From contig CM070730.1 of the NCBI GenBank assembly GCA_036346275.1, forward strand, positions 39,974,918 through 40,038,917: a stretch of DNA of 64,000 nt, in the 5' to 3' direction. Under the pieces are notes generated by a model. That model did not search any database, was not told the origin of the DNA, and was given only the letters and a program-made list of their open reading frames with translations. This DNA comes from Otatea glauca (Eukaryota; Streptophyta; Magnoliopsida; Poales; Poaceae). Each line of letters starts with the position of its first letter. Position 1 is the stretch's first letter. A program made the translations under genes and the position numbers. Shown here one piece after another: positions 23,157-34,449 of the stretch.

Positions 23157-25150
23157 TGAGCGACGAACTCTTCCTCGAAACCTTCCGGCAAATTTGCGTC
23201 TACGTGTACAAACAATATATGCAATAAATAACTAATACAGAAGAATAAATGACCTCAAAAATTCAAATAAAATTCACCATTAAAGAGATCACAATTTTAT
23301 GAATTTTTAGAAATTTGAATCGCCCAAATCCGAGTTAAAATGCAAAAGTTATAGCCATTTGAAGTTTTAATAAATCTGAAAATATGGAAATTAGAAGATT
23401 CGATTTTTCCGAATTATCTTTGTACTGAAAAATCGCATTTATGACGTCAGCATTGCAACATGATGACGTCAGCACAGAAAAGGATTTCGGTCAAAATATT
23501 TTTCTGGAGAAATGACGTCAGCATGACGTTATCTGACACGTGGCACTCTCTGGTGCTGCCACTTCGCTCTGGTCCATGGACCTGGTCCACGGCTCCACTC
23601 TGGTCCACGGTGGACTCGGTCCATGAAAGAGAGCACCTGGCCCCACCAGATGACGTCAGCACTGACGTCACCGCTGACGTCAGCCGACTACCTCAAGATT
23701 CGTGCACGAAGCTTGGTCTTGAGCGACGAACTATTCCTCGAAACCTTCCGGCAAATTTGCGTCTACGCGTACAAACAATATATGCAATAAATAACTAATA
23801 CAGAAGAATAAATAACCTCAAAAATTCAAATAAAATTCACCATTAAAGAGATCACAATTTTATGAATTTTTAGAAATTTGAATCGCCCAAATCCGAGTTA
23901 AAATGCAAATGTTATAGCCATTTGAAGTTTGAATAAATCTGACGAAACAGAACACCTGGCCCCCACCAGATGACGTCACCACTAACGTCAGCCGACTGCC
24001 TCAAGATTCGTGCACGAACACGTGACACTATCCCGGCCATCGCTCAATCTACGACCAGATCTTAGCCACGCGGCGAAATCATGGCCGTCAAAGGATTCAA
24101 CGGCCAGATCTCACGCGCACGTTCGGCTCGGTGGCGCCTCGATTTCCGCGCTGCCACGCGGCATGCATTTGACGGTGCGCCCGAATCCAACGGTCAGGTC
24201 CCACGCACGCCTGGCGACGCCTCGGCTACTCAGCGACACGTGGCGCAATCGCGACGGCGCACCCGAAATCGACGGCTGGATCTGGTCTTCGCCCCGGTCA
24301 AAACGCCCACGCGTCAGCACGCGATTTGGCGAGGGTACGGCACCATCACCGCCGCACGTTCAAATCTGAACGGCGCGGATCCTTAGGGCAAAACCAGATC
24401 TGAACTCAACCGTTCAGATCCGATCCAACGATGCAGGTTACCCGAGCAGTTTACTGTTCATCTTAACTACGCGACGCAATGTCACGCGTACACTAACGAT
24501 CCAACGGCTGAGATCTACTAAAAGACCTAATATCCAGATCTAATCTACGCCGCACATCAGAGATCTAACGGTTACGATCTAATCCAAACGTAAACAGAGA
24601 AGGGCTACGTGGACGTACCACAACGGTTGGATGGCGATCGAACGGTCGACAGAGCTCGCGAAGGTCGACGGCGGCGAGGAAGAAGAGGCTGCCGGAGCTG
24701 AGGAAGTCGGACCGACGTGGCTCCATCACGGCCGTTCGCGGGCGACGCGGTGCAACAGTGACAGTTGGATCTCGATCCGACGGCTCGATCGCGCGGCGGC
24801 TAGGGTTTCGCGAATCGGGCGGGCTAAGCGATCTTTGGGCCTACCCGATACTATTCTTCCGATTTTTAAAATATTTCTGATTAAAAATAAATTAGATAAA
24901 TAAACAAAGCCAAAATAAATAGTAAGAATACCTGGAAAAATCCAGAAAAATTCTAGAAAATAGTTTGAGACATTTGGAACTCAAATAAAATATTTTCAAT
25001 AAAACTTTACATAAACTTTTCCATTATTTAATTGATTTCAAGAAAGGCCATATTTGAATAATTACAAATAAATTTCAATAAATTCCCAAAAATTCTCAAA
25101 AATAAAAAATACTCCAAAATTTAAATTAGAGCAAATTTTAGGGTGTTAAA
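23157..25150 (-). repeat. Truncated and rearranged 5' LTR of gypsy B
   Basis: It starts with cttgagcgacgaactc, the equivalent of position 9522 in the left LTR, so about 1.68 kb is missing. The segment 23157-23706 is followed at 23707 by a second start of the same interior (gcttggtcttgagcgacg). That second copy has its own deletion near 23941. From about 23950 to the end it follows the left LTR to gggtgttaaa, with the last two bases mutated. The bZIP-type TGACGTCA motifs are kept in the first copy. Confidence 0.88.
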
Positions 25151-25155
25151 ACTCA

Positions 25156-25352
25156 CAAATATAGAAAATATCGATCTTCAACCTGATCTATCCTATCGAG
25201 AGCATCCAATCCACATTCTTGAAGAGACAGAACGCCATAGCAGAAATAAGTCCTACAAGATGCCAAAAGTTCAATAGAGCAACCACTTAGAAGACGAAGC
25301 CACATGGGAACATGAAGATCAACTCATGAAGGAATTTCCAGACTTCTTCTAG
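25156..25352 (+). pseudogene. Gypsy A chromodomain and pol end
   Basis: The gypsy A frame resumes after the gypsy B insertion as NIENIDLQPDLSYREHPIHI and ILEETERRH, then KVQ, a TAG in place of the conserved tryptophan, SNHLEDEATWEHEDQLMKEF and PDFF with a normal stop at 25350-25352. This is the plant chromovirus chromodomain, expected to bind histone marks near the insertion target. One nonsense codon interrupts it. Confidence 0.85.
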
Positions 25353-25384
25353 CCCTCACCAAATCTCGAGGACGAGATTTTTGT

Positions 25385-25397
25385 AAGGGGGTAGGTT
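25385..25397 (+). other. Polypurine tract of gypsy A
   Basis: The plus strand reads aagggggtaggtt directly before the LTR start tgtaacatcctgcc. Confidence 0.85.
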
Positions 25398-28300
25398 TGT
25401 AACATCCTGCCAATCTAATAAAAATAAGAAATCAAGTAAATATTTAAACCAAATTTCATTTTTGCATTTTCCTAGTTTTTCTTAATTTTCTCTGAGTTTT
25501 CTTGATTTCTTTTGATTATTGCTTAAAGGGAAATCCCTTTTTATAATCATTCAAAACTTACATAAGTGATAAGAAAAGATTTATAAAAAAAGATAATAAA
25601 AATCCCCGTAAAATTTGTGGAGCTATCCAAAGCCCTAAAATATAATTTTAAAGCCATGTCAAAGTATTAAAAGATGAAAAGAACGGTAATTTAATGAATC
25701 ATGACTAACAATAGTAAAAATGTCAGAAATTAAATTTCATAAATTCGATGTGAAAATTTTTATATTATCTTCATCCAAGATAGATCCATCAACAATAAAA
25801 CTATCAGGATATAATCTTTATATTTGATATTTATAAAGATTCAAAAACTGAAAATCTGGAAATATCAATGTCAGAATTTTACTAAATAAATTGTCACGAA
25901 TATGACGTTTAAAATTTTACAGGAGGCTAATGTATCCACAAGGAACATGCACAAAAAGTTTCCAAATTTTCTAATAAGATATAAACACCAAAATAAATAT
26001 AAAACAGAATGCATAAATCTGTGCACATTGCACTGTCGAAATTTTTATAAATTCAACAAGCATGCAATAGGTCCAAAATTGTTATGGTAGATTCTAACCT
26101 AGCTCTAGTACACTCAGTAAATTCCTCATTAATTTACCGACTAGATAGGTAATGGATTCAGTGAACCCAATTCAACCTTCTTGTAATCCAAGTCGGAGTT
26201 CTCTTCTTCCTTCACTGCCATGCGGGCCCTTTTCCCTGTGCGGTCCCACCCGTCAGCTGCAGCCTCTGTCTGCTTCCTCTCCTCTCGGCTGAGCTCCTAC
26301 GCGTGACCGTGAGAGCAGCTCGCCGACTGTAGCTCGCGCCACCGCTGCAACCTCACGCCACCCGAGGAAACCGCCTCATTAAGAACTTGCGACGCCTTGT
26401 CCTTGCCCTCAAAATCCGCAGGCACGCCCATACCAGCTCCTATTCTAGCACCGAAAAACTCCGCTGAGTTCACACCAGGTAACCGGCTTATCCACGGCGA
26501 ATCCCTCGGCTATAAATACTGGCTTGAGTTCGCATAAGAGTGCTTATCATTTCCCCTCCACTTCCATTCACTCTCGTCCACCAAAACTCTGCCAATTTCT
26601 TGTTTTCCCAAATCAGCCGAAGAACCATAGAAATCAGAATCATCTCGATTTCAGTTGGTACACTCATTTACTTTCTGATCAAGCTTCGCGTTAACAACAG
26701 TGACACATTGTGATCGAAAGCCCTATGTTGTTTCCAGGTATCTGCAACTAGAGCTCCGCCACCACCGAGCACCCTTCTTCTCCAAAACCGGCGAACGGTG
26801 GTGATATAATCCGACACTCCTCTGTGCTCTCTACTGATAAAAATGGAACATCTAGGACCCGTAGATGCTTTAGGTGGAACCGATTCCATTGAAAATGCCC
26901 TTTGTCGCCGGCGCGGGATGTTGCCATGACCTCCACCGCTCGGCCACGGTAGTGACCCATCTCCGTCATCGCCGAGGGCCTTTGAGCTATCCCCTAGGTG
27001 CGCACTATCATGAGGAAGTCGTAGGTGTAACCCATTCCTCCTGGCTGGAGCTAATTCGCCGCCGGCGAGCCAAAATCGTGCGCGCCCTGTTTTGTGTCCT
27101 TGACGGGTGGACCTGGCTTGTCAGTGACCCGGTGGGATTCAAATAGAATCTGGCGCACCACGAAAGACGCTTTCAGATTAGTGAAAGCGTATTTCGTTAT
27201 TTTCTTTATTTTCAAAACTAGTTCAAATTCAAACTTGAATATCTTTCGCATTTGAAGTCCAATTAAGATGAAACCAATTTCTAAATTCATATAAAATCAA
27301 GATCTTCCAGAATATGAAAAAAATATTTTTAAAATATACTCTGGAAAAATATTTAAATATAGAGGTGTATAGAAGTTATGAAAATAGACTAAATGTAGAA
27401 ACTTTGCAAATAAAGTTGAATTTGTATGGACTTTATACCTGCCAACGATCAGCAAAGCAAGCACCCCCTTGATCATTTTGATCCTATTACTTCAAATAAT
27501 TACTTTCAATGTTTGCAAAACTATTATGCATGTGCGTACTTGTCATAAAAATGCTATATTGGAATATTGGTAGATATACCTGATATTTCATGGAATTTCC
27601 TTGATAAGTGTGGATATGTGAACCTTGATAACCACATAAAAAGGGTAGACATTAAATAATGTCAATTTGGGTATATACGATTAATAATCACGCTTAGTCA
27701 TGCTCATTTAGCAATGAAGTAGATGATCAAAACAAATTGCTTCTTGGGAATTTGAAAATGTTGGATTTGCTATGTTGTCGATTGTGGATATTTTGACTAA
27801 AAACTCAAAATTGAACTATGGTTTAGATGCGGGCAATTATTGGCAATAGCCAGTTGTGCAAGGGTTAGACTTGTACGTAGTGTAGGGAGGAGTATTGCCG
27901 GTATCAGATTAAGGACCGAGCTATGGGTTGTTTTCAAGCCAAGAAAACTGTGCAACCACAGGTGCTGTTATGGGCAGCCTTAATCTATTAAGTTGCTTAG
28001 ATCTAGCTTTGCACACTAGTAGGCGGGAGATAGTATGAGCAATCCTTTATGGGCTTGCTTCTGAGGGGCTTCCACATCGAGGTGTGGGTAAATGCATACC
28101 GGTACATCGGTGTACGCCTTGTTATGGGAAGGAACCGTTTCTTGCAGAGATGGACTGCCAATGTTAATGATCTACATACAGAGATGGACTGTTCTGTTTT
28201 ACCTAATTATATTTCTTCTTCCATAACAAGGGTTCAACGTCATCGGGCTGGTGCAAAGTTAGGCCTAGACAATGTAATGATTATGTCGTGATCACCATGC

Positions 28301-29104
28301 CGACACCCCAAAGGAAGAGTGCCAATTGGCCTGGCAAAAATGGCAGATCGTTTCTTGTGGGTAAAGTTGTATACCTCTGCAGAGTAAATCTAATGAATTA
28401 GACGCGACTATGGTCAAAGGCACTTGGTAACGTCATCACATGGTTAGAGTTTTAATATTTCCAAAATGATTTGATGGGGAAATGGCGGTTTGGAATATAC
28501 TTCTTGTCAGGGGATGACATGGGAATGGATTGAATCAGTCGGGTAGACTGCAATATGATCCTATCACTATATTAATACTTGGTTATTACAATAGATGCTC
28601 TTTTACAAATTTCGGTTGCAATCTAGCATATGATTATGCTTTAATTTGCCAATGCAAAATAACTGTTGAAACCTTTCCATTGCTATAACTTGCATTTATT
28701 TATACTTGCATCTGTGATACACTATAAGTCTTGCTGAGTACACAATGTACTCAATCTTACTATCAATGTTGTTTTTAGGTGATGATATCGAGTACCCCGA
28801 GGATAATTACGACCATACAGGATACGGGGATTATGATGACGATCTTTTCTAGGGCTTTACCTTGTCTGTTGCCTGAGGGTGTATGGGCATACTGCAAGAG
28901 AAATAATGTTTCCGCTGCTAGTTTCATGTTTTTGGTTTGTAATAATATTATACAATCTCAAGACGCTTAGCGTACGTAAAATTATTGTGTATGGATGTGA
29001 TTTCAATTTGTAATCTGTGTGTACTAGCCACTGATCATGGGACTAGTACGGTTTGCACAAGGAACCCATTGTTGGTATTTAATATAAAAAATGGGGGCCT
29101 TACA
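25398..29104 (+). repeat. 3' LTR of gypsy A, 3707 bp
   Basis: It begins TGTAACATCC after the polypurine tract and ends GGGGGCCTTACA at 29104, giving TGTAA/TTACA inverted ends. A TATA box lies at 26511-26518. Short open frames inside it (such as 26668-27146 on either strand) show no recognisable protein domains. No second copy is in the window, so the right border rests on the inverted ends and the change of sequence character. Confidence 0.78.
26511..26518 (+). promoter_or_regulatory. TATA box in the gypsy A LTR
   Basis: The plus strand reads ctcggcTATAAATActgg, a good TATA match in the expected orientation for this plus-strand element, with CT-rich sequence 30-60 bases downstream. Confidence 0.6.
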
Positions 29105-30389
29105 AACAAATTGTTGAATTAGTGTTTTATTTCTCTCAGATTTGGGTATGACTAAAGATTTCATATCTTCAACCACAATCATAAATGGTCGAACAACTAA
29201 TCCAGTAAATATGGCCTTGAACCCTTACCTCCCTTAATGTGCACAGTCAAATATTTATCAATAAGTTCACTGTTAAAATTATCTACATTCAGACTTTGTT
29301 TAGATCAGGTTTAAACAAATTACTAACCGAACCTACTGGATACATTACCAGAACATCAAAAATAGGTTAGCCTGACAGTGAAAACCCAACTGTCCCAGCA
29401 AGTTGTTATCAGACAACAATAGCAAGATTGATAGCACAATGTAATAGGTCACAGATAATGCTGATTGAAGATCAGAGCATATTAACAGTAAAGAACACTA
29501 AATACTTCAGTGCATAAACAGGAAATAAAGCTACCTGTTCAAAGCCAAGCTTACACAGATTAATTGTTATGTTCATTAATCACCCATTTTCATCACAGAG
29601 CAATACTTCAGAGCACTTCCACCGAGCAATCCCACAAGCTGCAGAGGATACAGCACAAATGGAAATATACTCACAATCAGAACAACACTCAAAGCCATCC
29701 AAGCTAGGGTTTACTACCATACTGCCATAAACACCCACACCGCAAACCATACACACACACCAAGCCATCATAGAAATCAAATTGATCACAACCCAACCTA
29801 ACTTACTGTTCCAAGCTATTTTTAGTTCAAACTATTATTCATAAAATGTACAGAGCACAAATGTTGTCATGAAGAACTACTTGTCTATATTAATTCCCCA
29901 GATCTAGCATAATTCTTTTTACAGGAGGATATATAAAATGTAGGATGGCAGGATTACCATCAACACCAACTAATTCCTTTTACAGGAGTATATATATACA
30001 TATGTAATGATAGATGCATGCATCATGCATTTCTAGGATGTTTTGCCATCCCCATTACATATTTTCCCTGTGTATATGAGGAAATTATGTTATGTGATGA
30101 ATTATTACTACTCATGATCCAAACATCAGTACAAATATTGTGTTATTTGCACATGAATATATAGCTCTTTGTGTATTGTATCACTTAAGATACTCAAATA
30201 TAAAGCAGATCAATATGTTATTCCATAGAGACGATGCTGAGGGTTGGTACTTGGTACCTAGAGTGTGGAGAACAGTTAATATTCTTTTCGTGAGAAGTTA
30301 GAATTTTGGTTTTTTTTCTATAATAAAAGCAGTAAATTTTCTACCATGTTTATTGTCTACCAATACTGATAAAAGGTAAAGGTCATATT
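29105..30389. other. Unassigned AT-rich sequence
   Basis: No open frame with a recognisable product and no element border is visible here. It has low-complexity TA runs (about 29985-30005) and a repeated ttttacaggag..atatata motif near 29918 and 29977. It may be old element debris or host intergenic DNA. The five bases atatt at 30385-30389 are the left target duplication of S2. Confidence 0.5.
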
Positions 30390-30920
30390 TGTGAAATCAT
30401 GTGCTGAAAAATTGGCTTAGTAATGAAATTGGCATTGCAAAGTGGTTGTGATTATGGCATGTGTGGTGCTTGCATGTGCTATATCTGATGATTATTTGAT
30501 ATGCTGGTGATAGCATGGTAATGATTCTGCTTGATGCAATGCACTCGTGTGAGTGGTTGCATGGACTGATGTTGAATCAAGTTGTGGACTTGTGCTCGGA
30601 ATTGTTTCTTGTTTATTCATGTGCAGGTGTTGCTCGAGGGCGAACGTGGTCGATGACTGGACCGGAACTAGGTTCACGGAGGAACTGAGGTTCGGGACTA
30701 GATTCAGAGAGGAATCGAGGTCTTAGTGGTCAAGGATGTCATGCGGAACGTTCGGGCTAGAGAACATGCACATGGAGGCTGGTTAGTCACGTATTTATAG
30801 CATGTGGGCTGTACATACGTGCAAGAGATGTTTTTGGCTATGTTGGGCCAGGTTGAGATGTATACAAACTCTTTCCATGTTGGAAGTAGAGTTGTATTCA
30901 ATCCCTTTATGTTTGCTCAG

Positions 30921-30928
30921 TATAAATA
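30921..30928 (+). promoter_or_regulatory. TATA box of S2 5' LTR
   Basis: The sequence gctcagTATAAATAggggga is the same in the 3' LTR at 39240-39247. Confidence 0.7.
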
Positions 30929-31889
30929 GGGGGAGGTGTCTCCTGTTTATCGAGAGCGCTGAGGTATTAGGGTTTGTACTCTTTTGTTGGAGTACTGTAT
31001 CAGATTAGACAAGAAGAAATAAAGATCAACTTCTTCAGCTTGCTGACCCGAGCGTAGCCAAGCCAGCGACTAGATAATTTCTTGCGTTGCGGCCAGAGCA
31101 TTGTTTTGCTTGCGGCTTGCACTTGGAGATCAGTTCTTCTAATCCTCACGGCAAGGAATTCTCTGCGGTTGAAATCCTCCTGCAGCGACACCCAAGCGAA
31201 GGAAAAGCCGGCGCTACAGTATTTCGCGAAGCTACAGTAACCTGTGATTACTGTTCAGGTTCGGTTTATGGTTTGTTTGCCCGGTTTTGTTTTTATAGAT
31301 TGATTCATTGTCTCTCTTGTTTCAACAAGTTTAATATTGATTTGATCTATACAAAACCTTCCTAGAGTATCAACTTAGAGTTCCTAAAAGTTTCATTGGT
31401 TAATCTTTTGTAGATTGTGATTTAGCACAAAATTGGAGTTTGGTCTGTTCTCGTCATAATCTGTCACAGCATGCTTGCGAGGTTAATAACTTTTGATTCG
31501 TAGGTCCGATCGAGTTGATTCTTGTTGGGTTAGATTCATAATTGAATCTAGTTTCTTCAGTTAAAATTTCACACTAATCCAACGGTGGTATCTTTGGTTA
31601 ATCGCATTGTTTGAGTTTGCTCCGTAGCTAGTTTGTTTTGGTCCGTAGCTAGTTTGATTTGGTCCGTCGCTGTTAGATCGGTTTTCGTTTCAGTCGTCTT
31701 GCAAAGAATATAACTCCAGATCCATAAGTTCGATTGAGTTAATATTTTCTGTGTTAGCTTCAGAATTGAATCTAGTTTCTACAGTTAAAATTTCATATCA
31801 ATCTAACGGTTAAATCTTCAGAAATCTTAGTTTTAGTGAACATATATCAGTCTGTCTCGTTTGGTCCGGAGTGTATTGATTTGGTTTTG

Positions 31890-32005
31890 CTACAGTAGAA
31901 ATTTGGTCCGTAGTACATGTGAAAATTTGGTCTGGCACGAAATTTGGTCCGTAGTACATGTGAAAATTTGGTCTGGCACGAAGTTTGGTCCGTAGTACAC
32001 GTAAA
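31890..32005 (+). repeat. About 40-bp tandem repeats in the S2 LTR
   Basis: Units contain atttggtccgtagtacatgt followed by gaaaatttggtctggcacg and occur about 2.5 times. Related ttggtccgtagctagttt copies lie upstream near 31620-31670. The 3' LTR (about 40210-40330) has the same array with small changes. Confidence 0.85.
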
Positions 32006-32161
32006 AGTTTGGTCCGACGCAATAAGGTTTCTGTTGAGTACAAATTAAGCGATCTAAGTTTGTTTGGGGTGTTTCAAAAATCACAAAAATTTTATTTTAG
32101 CTTCCGCGCAATCATTCACCCCCCCTCTGATTGCTAGATCAGTATATTTCAATCCTACAAG

Positions 32162-32177
32162 TGGTATCAGAGCAAGG
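32162..32177 (+). other. Primer binding site of S2
   Basis: The plus strand reads tggtatcagagcaagg two bases after the LTR, a tRNA-Met primer site. Confidence 0.9.
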
Positions 32178-32221
32178 TTGTTTTTCTGATTATTCTTAAC
32201 CGGTGATTAGAAATCATAGAG

Positions 32222-34449
32222 ATGGATAGGTATTCGACAAAACCTTGTGTTTTCGATGGTGTTGATTTTCAGTTTTGGAAGGCCAAGATGGAGGCGTACA
32301 TTCAAGCGCAGGGCTTCGCAATTTGGGAGAAGGTTTACAAGCCGTACGAAGTTCCTGAGAACGACAACATCAACGACGTCAATCGCGCACATGTTGAAGC
32401 AAACAGCAAGGCGCGCAACTTGATCATCCAAGGCTTGGGACGCAGCGACTTCGACCGAGTGGTTCATCTTCGATCCGCATATGAGGTATGGAAATCTCTT
32501 TGTGACTATCACGAAGGATCAAACACTGTCAAAGAGGTTCGCCAAGATATTTACAAAAAAGAATATATGCGTTTCGAGATGAAACCTGGTGAGTCTGTAG
32601 ATGACTTTTTTGCACGCTTTAATAAAATTCTTAGCAATTTACGTCTTTGTTGGGGTTAGCTATGGCGATCTTGCTAATGCTAGACAAATGCTTAGTGCTT
32701 TGGACATGTCAGTGTGGGAGATGAAGGTAACATCTATACAAGAATCTACTATCATGAGCACACTCACATTAGATGTTCTTTACTCTAAGTTGAAGACTCA
32801 TGAATTAGATGTTCTTGCTAGGAAAGGTAATTCTAAATCAATTGCTTTGATCTCTAACCCTAACATGTCAAATGTTAATTCTTCTTCTAGCTTTGCTTTA
32901 TCCTCCTTGTCGTCTTTAACAGATGAACAAATTGAAGAATTCCCTGAAGAAGATTTGGCACTACTCTCTTCTCGCTTTAATAAAGCTTTGCAGAATATCA
33001 GAATGAGAAAGAGAGTAGGCGGTGGTCCTCCTAGGTGCTACGAGTGTGGCGATCTCAACCACATTCGTCCGAATTGTCCAAAAATTTCAGGTAAAAATTC
33101 AAAAGAAGAAAAGGACAGGAGGAACGACAAGAAGAAAGCTTCTCCAAGTAGCAGCAATAAGAAAAGAAGTTTTCTGAACCGCAAAGTTGTCCACCGAGTT
33201 CTTTCCGCTCTTGAACAAGTCAATTTGAGCGATGTGGACTCGGGAAGTAGTGAAGAAGACACAACAACGCCAACAAAGCGTGAACTTACTGGTTTGTGTC
33301 TTATGGCAAGAAGTGATGAAAGCCTTACTGAAGATGACCACGACAGCGACTTCAATGTGGTAGAGCCCTCTTATGATGAATTAGCAATAGCTGTTGCTCG
33401 TCTTGGTAAATTGCTTGATAAACGCGATAAGAAAATCAAGAAACATGATTTTATTGTTGAAACATTGAATGCTGAAATTGCTAGACTTAAATCTTTGATT
33501 CTTGATGATGATGCTTGCAAATCATGTGACTTAATTTACAATGAGCTCACCTTGCTTAGGAAAAAACATGCTTCCTTGATTGAGCAAAATAAGAAAAATG
33601 AGAAACATGTTAGACATGCTAGCTGTTTCACTGATGATTTGCATGAGTCAATTTCTTGTTCTAAATGTTCAATTCTTGAATTGAAATTGAAAGATGCAAA
33701 TGCTAGAGTTTCTCAAATGATTAATGATCTGCTCACTTATGAGGTTCTTTCATGCTCAAATTGTCGCAAGCAAAAGGCTAAAGTGGGCGATCCATGCAAT
33801 AATTGTTTAACTCTTGCCAAGAAGGTTGATTACTTGCAAAATTCTTTAGAACGTTTCACTAATGGCAAGAAAAATTTGAACATGATTCGGATCACCTAAG
33901 GTTAGCTCAAACAAGAAAGGTTTAGGTTTTGATCCTTATGCTTCATATGAAACCAAACCTCCCATCGTTGTTCGTGCTCTTTGCAATGACAAAATTGAGA
34001 GTATTAATGAGCCTAAGAAAATTGTCTTTAAGTCTCTTTGGAGTTTTATCCTCTACTATGATGAATGCAAATGTTGCTTCTGCTTCTAAAGCTAGACATC
34101 GTGTTAAGTACATTTGCACTCATTGTGGTAGACATGGACATTTAGTAGATTTTTGCTTTAGACTAGCTAAACAACAAAATAAAGAAAAGGCTAAGGCTAG
34201 GTCTAATCTCAGACAGGCACGCTTTGCTTCTCATTATGTGCCTAGAGTGATGCAAACACCTTTTGTTGCTAGAAACACGGGAAAGTGCAAATCTGATTTT
34301 GTGCATATGAATACTCGTATTGTGCCTCTTCACAGTCGTCGTGTGTCTCAAGATCTTTGGATTCCTAAACATCTCATTTCTAACCCCAAGATCGAGGCCT
34401 CGACATTTTCTCGCTTCTATGTAGGCTTCTCGCGAGGAAGGAGAACATA
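32222..34449 (+). pseudogene. Sirevirus-like gag (S2)
   Basis: The ATG at 32222 opens MDRYSTKPCVFDGVDFQFW, the typical start of this gag, 45 bases after the primer site. The N-terminal domain runs to SNLR, where a frame change at about 32645 passes to 32601-33899. That frame has the first knuckle CYECGDLNHIRPNC, a basic segment, an acidic segment and a long coiled-coil-like region with several C-x2-C pairs (CSNCRKQKAK, CNNC). A stop at 33897-33899 and a frame change follow. A further frame to about 34449 holds the second knuckle CTHCGRHGHLVDFC. Gag makes the particle and the knuckles bind RNA. Confidence 0.85.

Larger units (their letters stand above)
7844..25150 (-). mobile_element. Ty3/gypsy chromovirus B, nested in gypsy A and internally deleted
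   Basis: It is flanked by the 5-bp duplication actca (7839-7843, 25151-25155). The left 3.6 kb LTR is complete (7844-11462), then come a polypurine tract and pol on the minus strand, and a truncated right LTR at 23157-25150. The Angela-like copia element (11762-20050) interrupts the end of the integrase. Without that insertion gypsy B is about 9.0 kb. Gag, the primer site and the first 1.7 kb of the 5' LTR are missing (junction at about 23156). The outermost LTR bases are mutated: ta for tg at 7844 and aa for ca at 25149-25150. Confidence 0.9.
6966..29104 (+). mobile_element. Ty3/gypsy chromovirus A, split by nested insertions
   Basis: The plus-strand integrase at 6966-7843 stops in mid-frame at the gypsy B edge. 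It resumes at 25156 in the same reading context, after a perfect actca duplication (7839-7843 and 25151-25155). The chromodomain end, a polypurine tract and a 3.7 kb 3' LTR follow, ending at 29104. The 5' side was cut by S1, so gag, protease, RT and the 5' LTR are not in the window. Its own residue here is about 4.8 kb. The integrase-plus-chromodomain layout marks it as a chromovirus. Bases aacaa at 29105-29109 are the candidate right target duplication. Confidence 0.85.
30390..32159 (+). repeat. 5' LTR of S2, 1770 bp
   Basis: It begins tgtgaaatcatgtgctg and ends tttcaatcctaca before the primer site. A TATA box (TATAAATA, 30921-30928) is followed by a transcribed-type leader, with a cattcaccccccctctgattg block near the end. 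The 3' part has about 2.5 tandem copies of a roughly 40-bp unit (31890-32005). Confidence 0.92.

Noticed and set aside
26668..27146. Open frames on both strands within the gypsy A LTR
   Set aside because: They overlap each other on opposite strands in a GC-richer part of the LTR and show no recognisable domain.
29105..30389. Host gene exon/intron fragments (ttctctcag-like acceptor sites)
   Set aside because: No open frame with a recognisable product supports exons, and such acceptor-like strings are common in AT-rich plant DNA.
32162..32177. tRNA gene at the tggtatcagagc motifs
   Set aside because: Only the tRNA 3' end complement is present at each LTR edge; no cloverleaf or A/B boxes surround it. 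These are primer sites.
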